This document shows, piece after piece, positions 1 to 5,218 of a stretch of 5,218 bases of DNA. The stretch's first letter is position 1. Each line of letters starts with the position of its first letter. A program made the position numbers and the translations under genes. This DNA comes from Bifidobacteriaceae bacterium (GTDB taxonomy: Bacteria > Actinomycetota > Actinomycetes > Actinomycetales > WQXJ01), in the NCBI GenBank assembly GCA_031272565.1, contig JAISTN010000083.1, positions 1-5,218 of the forward strand, given 5' to 3'. The notes beneath the pieces were generated by a model. The model was given only the letters and a program-made list of their open reading frames with translations, made no database searches and had not been told where the DNA came from.

Positions 1-1392
1 GGTCTGCGAGAACGCCGGATAGGCCACCAACTGGAGCAACTGGGTGGCGGCGCAGGTGCCAACCACCACGCCGCCGGGCAGCGCCAGCCGGTTGCGGGCC
101 CGCCGCACCCGGACCCACTCCCCCAGCCAGGCGACAAAGAAGGCGCCGGCCGGAATCAACTGCGTCTGGCGGGTAAAGCTCAGCGCCACCACACAGGCGG
201 CGGCCCCCACCAGCCACCAGCCCGCGGGGCGGCCGATTTCGACCACGGTGGCCCCGCCTGCTAAGCGGTCCTCAGTCCCCGGCGCAGCGCCTACCGGGGC
301 TGGGCCGCCGCAGGCGGCCTTGCCCCACCTGGCGCCACCCGGACCGGCCCCCGGCAACGGCACCGCCTGGCCTTTGCGCCGCCAGTAAGCCCACACGCAA
401 CCGATGGTCAGCAACAACCACAGGGCGGAGAGTGATTCGGTCAACATGGCGACATCGAAGTAGAACCAGGTGCTGCAGGCCAACGTCAAGCCAACCGTGG
501 CCAGCCCCGCCACCAGGCCGTAGCGCCGCCCCAGCACCCAGGCGGCCAGGCCAAAGAACACCACGGTGGCCAGGCCGGGCACCACCGCCAGCCCGGCGTG
601 CCCAAACAGGGCCACAAACGGCGCCGAAAGCAACGGCAGCACCACCCGCGGGCGCACCAGGTCGTAGTGGAACATCATCTGCTGGTCGGCAATGTGCCAG
701 CCGGGCCGGGCCACCGACGCCACCTCGGCGTAGGCGTCCGCCTCGCTCCAACCCAAGAAGCGCAGGGTGCGGGCGTAGTAGTAGGCGCCATCGGGCGTGA
801 ACAGGTCCCGCAACACCGCCGTGCCCACATAGATGATGGCGAACTCGGCCGCCAAGATGCCGCCAAACAACAGCCAGGGCCGCCAGGCCCGCCAACGCGC
901 TGAACCCACCGTTCCCCCCTCCTGGAAGACCCAGGCCCGCAGGGCCACAAAGTTGATGGCCGCCACCAGCACCATCGAAATCAGTTTGGCGCCCCAGCCG
1001 GGCAGCCGGGCCCAGGTCAGGGCCGCCACCAGGGCTGTCGACATGACCCAGTTGAAGCCAACCAGCACCACGTAGCGGCGCAGCGCTCCGGGCACCTTGC
1101 CGGCCCGGAAGACCAGGTCACGGTTGCCACGGTAGTTGACCACAAAGGCGGCCAGGAAGGACAGCGCGCTGGCCGCCCAGGGCACCAGGCCCGCCCGGCA
1201 GAGCAGCAGAAAGACGCCCAGGTCAACCACCGCGCTGGCGGCCCCAACGGCCCCAAAGACGATCAGCTTGCGCAGGGTCTCTTTGCTGCCCGGTGGCACC
1301 TGGTCAGGCTTGGTGCCCGGCGGCGCCGCTGGTGCCGCCTCCCCAGACCCAGTGGACCCAGGCTGGCGGGCGGGCGGCAACGGAGACGGCAT
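1..1392 (-). CDS. GtrA domain fused to GT-C (PMT/ArnT-like) membrane glycosyltransferase, partial (3' end outside window)
   Basis: 464 codons are open from ATG 1392 to base 1, with no stop in the window. Residues 1-40 form a Pro/Ala/Gly-rich tail. Residues 42-156 are a complete GtrA domain with four helices (about 43-66, 71-88, 105-128, 134-155) and the family endings NRDLVFR (90-96) and FVALRAWVF (148-156). After a short basic linker a GT-C-like region begins: helix about 172-192, an outer loop with TPDGAYYYA (199-207; D201 is a candidate catalytic acid) and RPRVVLPLL (247-255), then further helices, one starting with MLTES (316-320). Residues 338-389 are a low-complexity Gly/Pro loop. GtrA proteins are implicated in flipping polyprenyl-phosphate sugars, and GT-C enzymes use such donors outside the membrane, so one chain may do both (inference). 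The gene follows the upstream synthase by 15 bp in the same frame, and its ribosome site is weak (CAGGTC). Substrate unknown. Confidence 0.85.
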   Translation of the reverse strand, partial: MPSPLPPARQPGSTGSGEAAPAAPPGTKPDQVPPGSKETLRKLIVFGAVGAASAVVDLGVFLLLCRAGLVPWAASALSFLAAFVVNYRGNRDLVFRAGKVPGALRRYVVLVGFNWVMSTALVAALTWARLPGWGAKLISMVLVAAINFVALRAWVFQEGGTVGSARWRAWRPWLLFGGILAAEFAIIYVGTAVLRDLFTPDGAYYYARTLRFLGWSEADAYAEVASVARPGWHIADQQMMFHYDLVRPRVVLPLLSAPFVALFGHAGLAVVPGLATVVFFGLAAWVLGRRYGLVAGLATVGLTLACSTWFYFDVAMLTESLSALWLLLTIGCVWAYWRRKGQAVPLPGAGPGGARWGKAACGGPAPVGAAPGTEDRLAGGATVVEIGRPAGWWLVGAAACVVALSFTRQTQLIPAGAFFVAWLGEWVRVRRARNRLALPGGVVVGTCAATQLLQLVAYPAFSQT

Positions 1393-1407
1393 CGGGCAGA
1401 CCTGGGC

Positions 1408-2343
1408 CTACTTGGGTGTCGCCTGAATGTCCAAGACCAGGCCCTGGACCAGGAACTGGATGCCCACCATGGCCGGCGCCACCCCCAACAGCCAGGTACC
1501 GGTCGAGGCGGAAACGCCGTGGGACAGCGACCAGGCCGTGGCCCACACGCCCACCACCAGGCCAAACAGGGTCAGGAATAACCCGGCCAGCAACAGCAGC
1601 GCGATGGGCGAAAAGTTCCACAGGATGTACTTGCGCCACATCCGCCGCCAACCGCCGGTAATCAGCGTCCACATAATGCGGGGCGCCACCCGGGTCAGGT
1701 TCATGGTCGATTTCTCGTTGCCGTAGACGGCCGGGATGGGCACGTCCCGGGCCCGCACGTCCGCGATGTTGAGCCAGATCAGCAGGTCGTTTTCGAAGTC
1801 GTAGCGCCGGTGCACCTTATCCAGCGGCAGCCGCCGCAACGCCTCGGTGGTGGTGGCGGTGTAGCCGTTTTGCGGGTCGACCAGGTTCCAGTAGCCGCTG
1901 GCCGCCTTGGTCAAGAAGGTCAGCACCACGTTGCCAAACACCCGGTGTTTGGGCATGCCCTCATAGCTGGTGGAGGAAAAGAACCGGTTGGCCTTGGTGA
2001 AGCCGTAGCCGTCATCCGCGATCGGGTCCAGTAGGGCCGGCAGGTAGGCCGGGTCCATTTGGGCGTCACCGGCCATCACCACGCTGACATCCATGCCGGC
2101 CGCGATGGCCCGCTTGTGGCCGGTCACCACGGCCCCGCCCACACCCCGGTTCTGATTCAGCACGATCACTTCGGTGCGGTCATCCGCCACCGCCTGGGCC
2201 ACCTGGGCGGTGTTGTCAGGGCTGCAATCATCCACCACCACGATCTGGTCCACCAGGTCCGGCATGGTCTCAATAACGCTGGCGACGTGGGCTTCTTCCC
2301 GGTAGGCGGGCACCACAACGGACACCTTGAGCCCCTTGTACAT
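1408..2343 (-). CDS. family 2 glycosyltransferase, dolichol/polyprenyl-phosphate sugar synthase-like
   Basis: 311 residues, complete. The N-terminal two thirds is a GT-A fold catalytic domain: VSVVVPAYREEAH (7-19), VVVDDCSPDNT (35-45) with the nucleotide-binding acids D38-D39, GDAQMDP (92-98) as the metal-binding DxD-type site, and DPQNGY (156-161) with YDFENDLL (181-188) as acceptor-side motifs. Two helices follow (about 245-270 and 284-307), so the enzyme should sit on the cytoplasmic face and move a sugar from a nucleotide donor to a polyprenyl phosphate. This resembles the DPM/DPG-synthase-like branch rather than the GtrB branch of the other synthase here; the sugar cannot be told. ATG 2343 lies 9 bp after the GtrA stop, behind a G-rich stretch (CTGGGGGC). 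The TAG stop is in frame with the following GtrA::GT-C gene, 15 bp on. Third gene of the minus-strand run. Confidence 0.93.
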   Translation of the reverse strand: MYKGLKVSVVVPAYREEAHVASVIETMPDLVDQIVVVDDCSPDNTAQVAQAVADDRTEVIVLNQNRGVGGAVVTGHKRAIAAGMDVSVVMAGDAQMDPAYLPALLDPIADDGYGFTKANRFFSSTSYEGMPKHRVFGNVVLTFLTKAASGYWNLVDPQNGYTATTTEALRRLPLDKVHRRYDFENDLLIWLNIADVRARDVPIPAVYGNEKSTMNLTRVAPRIMWTLITGGWRRMWRKYILWNFSPIALLLLAGLFLTLFGLVVGVWATAWSLSHGVSASTGTWLLGVAPAMVGIQFLVQGLVLDIQATPK

Positions 2344-2352
2344 GCCCCCAGC

Positions 2353-2850
2353 TTACGGTGTTGGCTCTGGGACCGGTTGGTCCGGCGCGGCCCCCCGGAA
2401 GACCACCGTCTTGTAGAGCACAAAGTTGTAGACCAGGGAGCCGCCGATGGCGATCACCTTGGCCGCCGGCAGCACCAAGGCGGTGCTCAAAGCGGTGGCC
2501 TCCAGGCCGGCCCGGGCGGCCAGGATCAGCAGCGGCTGTAGGCCCCACTGGCCCACCGCCGTGACGGCCACGAACAGGACGGTTTGGCGCAGCGTGGTGG
2601 GGCCGCGCTGGCGGAAGGTGAAGCGGCGGTTGGCAAAGAAGCTGAAGGCCATACCACAGGAGGTGGAAACCAGGTTGGCCCAATAGAGGGCCAGCCCCAA
2701 TGCGGTCAGGCCGGTGAAAAGCGCAAAGTCGATCAGGGTGTTGGCCACACCCACCAGGCCAAAGCGGATCAAGGTGGCTAGTTGGCCGCGCCGGCGGGCT
2801 GGTGCGGCGCCCTGGCCGGCCGGGGCGGGCTCAGCCGGTGGCGGAGTCAC
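2353..2850 (-). CDS. GtrA family membrane protein (putative polyprenyl-phosphate-sugar flippase)
   Basis: 165 residues from GTG 2850. Residues 1-22 are a Pro/Ala-rich tail. The GtrA core follows: LIRFGLVGVANTLIDF (27-42), FFANRRFTFR (71-80) and AKVIAIGGSLVYNF (130-143) ending in KTVVF (147-151), with four predicted helices (about 27-50, 54-73, 88-112, 122-146) and a short Pro-rich tail. Length fits the family (roughly 120-170). GtrA proteins are proposed to move polyprenyl-phosphate-linked sugars to the outer face, and the preceding GtrB-like gene is the expected partner. I prefer GTG 2850 because GGGGGAG lies 3 nt upstream and the overlap with the preceding gene is then only 20 bp. ATG 2913 would add 21 residues but force an 83-bp overlap. 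The overlap suggests translational coupling. The TAA stop is 9 bp before the next gene. Family call is firm; start is moderate. Confidence 0.9.
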   Translation of the reverse strand: MTPPPAEPAPAGQGAAPARRRGQLATLIRFGLVGVANTLIDFALFTGLTALGLALYWANLVSTSCGMAFSFFANRRFTFRQRGPTTLRQTVLFVAVTAVGQWGLQPLLILAARAGLEATALSTALVLPAAKVIAIGGSLVYNFVLYKTVVFRGAAPDQPVPEPTP

Positions 2851-3847
2851 CGGCTCCCCCAACTGGCGGCTGCACTGGGCCGCCGGCGCCGCCGCCCACC
2901 ACCGACCGGACAATGTACAGCGGCCGGTTCTGCGCCTCGGTGTAGACGCGGCTGAGGTACGTGCCCAACACGGACAGCATCAGCATCTGGACACCGCCAA
3001 CAAAGAAGATGGCCACGGCGGTGAAGGCCCAGCCGGGCACGGCCTGGTCGGCAAAGAACAGCCGCACCACCAGGATGTAGCCGACGGCGATGGCAGACAG
3101 CGCGGTGGCAACACAGCCAACGTAGGCGATCAGCTTCAGCGGCACGGCCGAAAAGCCCACGATGCCGTTGACGGCAAACCGGATCATCTTGCGCAGCGGA
3201 TAGCCGGTGGTGCCGGCGTAACGGGCATCGCGGTCGAATTCGACGGCCGTCTGCCTGAAGCCCACCCAACTGACCATGCCGCGGATGTAGCGGTTGTGTT
3301 CCGGCATCCGCTTCAAAGCTTCCAGGACCTGGCGGTCCAGCAGCCGGAAATCGCCCACGTTGCGGGGAATCTTGATCTCCGCCAAGTGGTCCAGCAGGCG
3401 GTAGAACAGGTTGGCGGTGGTGCGCTTGAACCAACTGTCGCGGCGGGACCGCCGTTGGGCGTAGACCACCTCGAAGCCCTGCTCCCAGCGCTCAATCAAC
3501 TCCAGCGACACGGCCGGCGGGTCCTGCAGGTCGGTGTCCATGGCGATGACGGCATCGCCCCGGGCGTGGTCAAAGGCAGCCGTCAGGGCGATCTGGTGGC
3601 CAAAGTTGCGGCTGAAGGTGATCACCCGGACACGCGGATCGGCGCTGGCCAGGGACTCCAGGATGGCCTGGGAGCCATCGGCCGAACCGTCGTTGACAAA
3701 CAGGAACTCGAAATCGTAACGGCCGGTCAACGGCTCGACAGCTTGGGTCAGCGCTGCGAAGAAGACCGCCACCGACTCTTCCTCGTTGTAGACCGGCAGC
3801 AGGTATGAGATCAGCCGCCGGCCCCCCGCGTCCTGGTTGGTGGTCAC
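2831..3847 (-). CDS. GtrB-like polyprenyl-phosphate glycosyltransferase (GT2, two C-terminal TM helices)
   Basis: 338 residues from GTG 3847. The GT-A domain shows LLPVYNEEES (16-25), FVNDGSADGS (50-59), SRNFGHQIALTAAFDHARGD (79-98) and DTDLQDPP (104-111, the DxD metal site plus the LQDPP hallmark of this branch). Also visible are GDFRLLDR (165-172), RYIRGM (186-191) and AGTTGYPLRKM (211-221). Two helices (about 235-263 and 272-296) precede the family ending YTEAQNRPLYIV (302-313). This matches GtrB/bactoprenol glucosyltransferase-like proteins (about 310-340 residues), which attach a sugar to undecaprenyl phosphate on the cytoplasmic side; the sugar is unknown. A Gly/Pro-rich tail of about 20 residues ends the protein. 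A TTG at 3907 gives 20 more residues, but they are Arg/Pro-rich and resemble no family N-terminus. GTG 3847 has no good ribosome site, so it may be leaderless (inference). First gene of the run; its end overlaps GtrA. Confidence 0.93.
   Translation of the reverse strand: MTTNQDAGGRRLISYLLPVYNEEESVAVFFAALTQAVEPLTGRYDFEFLFVNDGSADGSQAILESLASADPRVRVITFSRNFGHQIALTAAFDHARGDAVIAMDTDLQDPPAVSLELIERWEQGFEVVYAQRRSRRDSWFKRTTANLFYRLLDHLAEIKIPRNVGDFRLLDRQVLEALKRMPEHNRYIRGMVSWVGFRQTAVEFDRDARYAGTTGYPLRKMIRFAVNGIVGFSAVPLKLIAYVGCVATALSAIAVGYILVVRLFFADQAVPGWAFTAVAIFFVGGVQMLMLSVLGTYLSRVYTEAQNRPLYIVRSVVGGGAGGPVQPPVGGAGDSATG
2854..2860 (-). promoter_or_regulatory. ribosome binding site deciding the GtrA start
   Basis: Read on the minus strand, GGGGGAG ends 3 nt before GTG 2850. 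It lies inside the last codons of the GtrB-like gene. No comparable purine-rich site precedes ATG 2913 or TTG 2862, so this supports the GTG start and re-initiation after the upstream stop. The spacing is shorter than ideal. Confidence 0.5.
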
Positions 3848-3850
3848 GCG

Positions 3851-3866
3851 CCAAGGGTACCCTGGG
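3851..3866. repeat. 16-bp imperfect palindrome, possible operator
   Basis: CCAAGGGTACCCTGGG has a perfect 10-bp core (AGGGTACCCT, 3854-3863) and two more C-G pairs beyond a single A/G mismatch. It sits directly upstream of GTG 3847 in the divergent region, where a dimeric repressor could affect both genes. No regulator gene is in the window and the sequence matches no operator I know. A palindrome this short can arise by chance. Confidence 0.3.
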
Positions 3867-3917
3867 CACTGGCTGGACCCGGCACGCGGGCGCGGGCGGG
3901 CGGCCAAACCAAGGCTG

Positions 3918-3922
3918 AAAGG
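3918..3922 (+). promoter_or_regulatory. ribosome binding site of the plus-strand GT-C gene
   Basis: AAAGG ends 6 nt before ATG 3929, a normal spacing, and is followed by a second AGG at 3924-3926. No other in-frame start codon with a comparable site was seen nearby, so this supports ATG 3929. Confidence 0.5.
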
Positions 3923-3928
3923 CAGGCG

Positions 3929-5218
3929 ATGCCGCCAAGAACCGATCCTTTGTCACCCGGCGGCCGGGCGGCCGGCGGGCCGGCCCGGCCACGCCGCTCG
4001 CTGGAGGCCGTGGCCCGTTGGGCGCTGGTGGTTGGTGTGCTGGTGGCCCTGACGGAGGCGGCCCTGGCCAGCGCCCGCTGGGGCGCCCGCCATGGCCTGG
4101 CCCTGTGGTGGCTGGGGGCGGTGGCAGCGCTGGCGGTGGCGGGCGCAGCCGGGCGCCTGTTGTGGCCCCACCTGGCGGCCTGGTGGCAACGCTGGCCGCT
4201 GCCCCGCTGGTCGCTGCCCGCCCTGGTGTTCGTGGTCGCCTGGGGGGCGGCGCTAGTGCCGGCCCTGACGGTGGACACGGCGCCCTTTTCCGACTTCGCC
4301 GATGTTTACCAGGGCGCCCAGCAGGTGGCGGCGGGCAATCTAGACCTGGAACAGCTACCCTACTTTTCGCTCTGGCCCTACCAGAGCCCGTTCGCTCTCT
4401 ATGAGGGCCTGGTGCTGTGGCTGAGCGGCGGCTCCAAGGTGCCGCTGCTGGTGATCGGGGCCACGGCCATGGCGGGCACCAACCTGCTGGTCTTCCTGCT
4501 GGCGCGGCGCCTGGCCGGGTCTTCCGCCGCCGGCCTGGCCTGCGCCTTCACCTTCATGGCCTACCCGTCGCAGTATCTGGCGGCCTCGCAACTGACCAAC
4601 GACCACCTGGCCACCTGCCTGGCCTACCTGGGTCTGTATCTGGCGCTCAGGCTGGGCTGGGTTGCCCCCGGCCGGCGCTGGCGGGGCCTGGCCTGGGCCC
4701 TGCTGGCCGGGTTGGTGCTGGCGCTGGGCAACTTGATGCGGCCCCTTGGGCCGGTCTTTCTGGGGGCGGCCCTGGTGGGCCTGGTCTATGGCGGGCTGCG
4801 GCTGGCCAAGGTGGCAGGGTGGCGAGATGCCAGGTGGCGGGTGCTGGGGCTGCGCGCCATCGCCTTCACGGCCTGCTACCTGGCGGTGGGCTGGGCCGCC
4901 TCCGGCGCCATCGCCGCGGCCGGCATCAACTACTCGCACGGTACGGCCAGCACGCTGCCGGAATGGAAGTTCCTGATCGCCCTGACCGGCAACTACACGG
5001 CCGGCTTCGAACTGCTGCAGGGCCCGGATGGCCGCTGGCTGCCGGACGCCAACGAAAAGGCCGCCCGCGCCATCCGCCACCAGGTCAAGACCCTGCTGGA
5101 CAACGGCACCTGGCCGGGCCACCTGGCCGCCCAAGCCGACCGCTTGTGGGGCCGGCCGGACAGCGCGGAGCTGACCTACCCGGCCGAGGCGGCCGGGCAG
5201 CGCGCCTTGACGGCGGCC
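3929..5218 (+). CDS. multi-pass GT-C (PMT/GT39-like) membrane glycosyltransferase, partial (3' end outside window)
   Basis: 430 codons are open from ATG 3929 to the last base, with no stop. Residues 1-28 are a basic Gly/Pro/Arg-rich cytoplasmic tail. Predicted helices lie at about 29-49, 57-78 and 95-113, followed by an outer loop with VDTAPFSDFADVYQGA (115-130), whose acids D116, D122 and D125 are candidates for the catalytic acid of GT-C enzymes. PYFSLWPYQSPFALYEGLVL (144-163), QLTNDHLATCLAYLGLYLAL (221-240) and WKFLIALTGNYTAGF (346-360) resemble conserved segments of large Gram-positive GT39-like proteins. At least five more helices occur between 160 and 330. Such enzymes take a sugar from a polyprenyl-phosphate donor and transfer it outside the membrane. 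The divergent GtrB/GtrA genes could supply the donor (inference). The acceptor, exact family and C-terminus are not visible. Broad class fairly sure; specificity unknown. Confidence 0.85.
   Translation, partial: MPPRTDPLSPGGRAAGGPARPRRSLEAVARWALVVGVLVALTEAALASARWGARHGLALWWLGAVAALAVAGAAGRLLWPHLAAWWQRWPLPRWSLPALVFVVAWGAALVPALTVDTAPFSDFADVYQGAQQVAAGNLDLEQLPYFSLWPYQSPFALYEGLVLWLSGGSKVPLLVIGATAMAGTNLLVFLLARRLAGSSAAGLACAFTFMAYPSQYLAASQLTNDHLATCLAYLGLYLALRLGWVAPGRRWRGLAWALLAGLVLALGNLMRPLGPVFLGAALVGLVYGGLRLAKVAGWRDARWRVLGLRAIAFTACYLAVGWAASGAIAAAGINYSHGTASTLPEWKFLIALTGNYTAGFELLQGPDGRWLPDANEKAARAIRHQVKTLLDNGTWPGHLAAQADRLWGRPDSAELTYPAEAAGQRALTAA
3962..3990. repeat. all-G/C inverted repeat near the 5' end of the plus-strand gene
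   Basis: GGCCGGGC (3962-3969) is the exact reverse complement of GCCCGGCC (3983-3990). Inside, GGCC (3970-3973) can pair with GGCC (3978-3981) over a GGCG loop, leaving one bulged G, for 12 G-C pairs in all. It starts 33 nt after the A of the ATG and encodes a Gly/Ala/Pro/Arg-rich tail. It could fold in the mRNA, but repetitive GC-rich codons produce such pairings easily. Confidence 0.35.

Larger units (their letters stand above)
3848..3928. promoter_or_regulatory. divergent intergenic region, presumed bidirectional promoter
   Basis: These 81 bp lie between two divergent starts (GTG 3847 on minus, ATG 3929 on plus), so promoters for both transcripts should lie here or just inside the genes. 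The stretch is G/C-rich and I could not identify a convincing -35/-10 pair on either strand. It holds one short palindrome (3851-3866) and the plus-strand ribosome site. If the minus gene instead began at TTG 3907 the gap would be only 21 bp, which leaves little room for promoters and argues for the later start. Confidence 0.5.

Noticed and set aside
272..895. Minus-strand open frame (207 codons) within the GtrA::GT-C gene
   Set aside because: It is the same strand in a different frame from the fusion. The fusion frame has coherent helices and the outer-loop motif, while this frame gives Arg/Gly/Ala-rich sequence without family features.
1393..1407. Terminator between the second GT2 gene and the GtrA::GT-C gene
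   Set aside because: The 15-bp gap has no inverted repeat or T-run; the two genes look co-transcribed.
2270..2683. Minus-strand open frame across the GtrA/GT2 junction
   Set aside because: It overlaps two genes with strong family signatures and encodes His/Pro/Gly-rich sequence without motifs.
2714..3808. Long plus-strand open frame (364 codons) opposite the GtrB-like gene
   Set aside because: It is antisense to a gene with full GT2 motifs. Its translation is rich in His, Gly, Gln and Val with no domain or membrane pattern, as expected from the complement of a GC-rich gene.
3848..3907. TTG 3907 as the start of the GtrB-like gene
   Set aside because: The added 20 residues are Arg/Pro-rich, no ribosome site precedes the TTG, and the divergent gap would shrink to 21 bp.
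4355..5134. Minus-strand open frame (259 codons) opposite the plus-strand GT-C gene
   Set aside because: Its translation is rich in Gln, Gly and Arg and low in complexity, a typical shadow of Leu/Ala-rich membrane codons, and it has no recognised motif.
1..5218. Mobile element, CRISPR array or structural RNA gene
   Set aside because: No transposase or integrase, no regularly spaced repeats, and no tRNA- or rRNA-like sequence was recognised; nearly every base is assigned to envelope-glycosylation genes.

Overview
This is a GC-rich window (G+C clearly above 60 %) made almost entirely of membrane-associated glycosyltransferase genes. The tightly packed genes, GTG starts, strong third-position G/C bias and Pro/Ala/Gly-rich tails suggest a high-GC Gram-positive (actinobacterial) chromosome. 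That is an inference from composition and protein style; no marker gene is present.

Layout. The first about 3.85 kb is one co-directional minus-strand run of four genes, read from right to left: (1) a GtrB-like polyprenyl-phosphate glycosyltransferase with two C-terminal membrane helices (3847-2831); (2) a small GtrA-type four-helix protein (2850-2353), overlapping gene 1 by 20 bp; (3) a second, different family 2 glycosyltransferase of the dolichol-phosphate-sugar synthase type (2343-1408), 9 bp downstream; (4) a large protein (1392 to beyond base 1), 15 bp downstream, that joins a complete GtrA domain to the start of a multi-pass GT-C (PMT/ArnT-like) glycosyltransferase. An 81-bp intergenic region (3848-3928) then separates this run from a divergent plus-strand gene (3929 to beyond 5218), another multi-pass GT-C glycosyltransferase. 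Both outer genes are cut by the window edges. No tRNA, rRNA, CRISPR array, transposase or terminator was recognised, and no stretch over 300 bases lacks a gene.

How the genes may work together. In the known three-part Gtr logic, a GtrB-type enzyme charges undecaprenyl phosphate with a sugar on the cytoplasmic face, GtrA is thought to help move the lipid-sugar across the membrane, and a GT-C enzyme transfers the sugar to an acceptor outside. The window holds this logic twice over: two donor synthases, two GtrA domains and two GT-C enzymes. In the second set, GtrA and the transferase are one polypeptide. I infer a module that decorates an envelope polymer or exported protein with one or two sugars; neither the sugars nor the acceptor can be read from the sequence. 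The most unusual points are the GtrA::GT-C fusion and the fact that the second synthase lies in the same reading frame as the fusion, separated by one TAG codon and five further codons.
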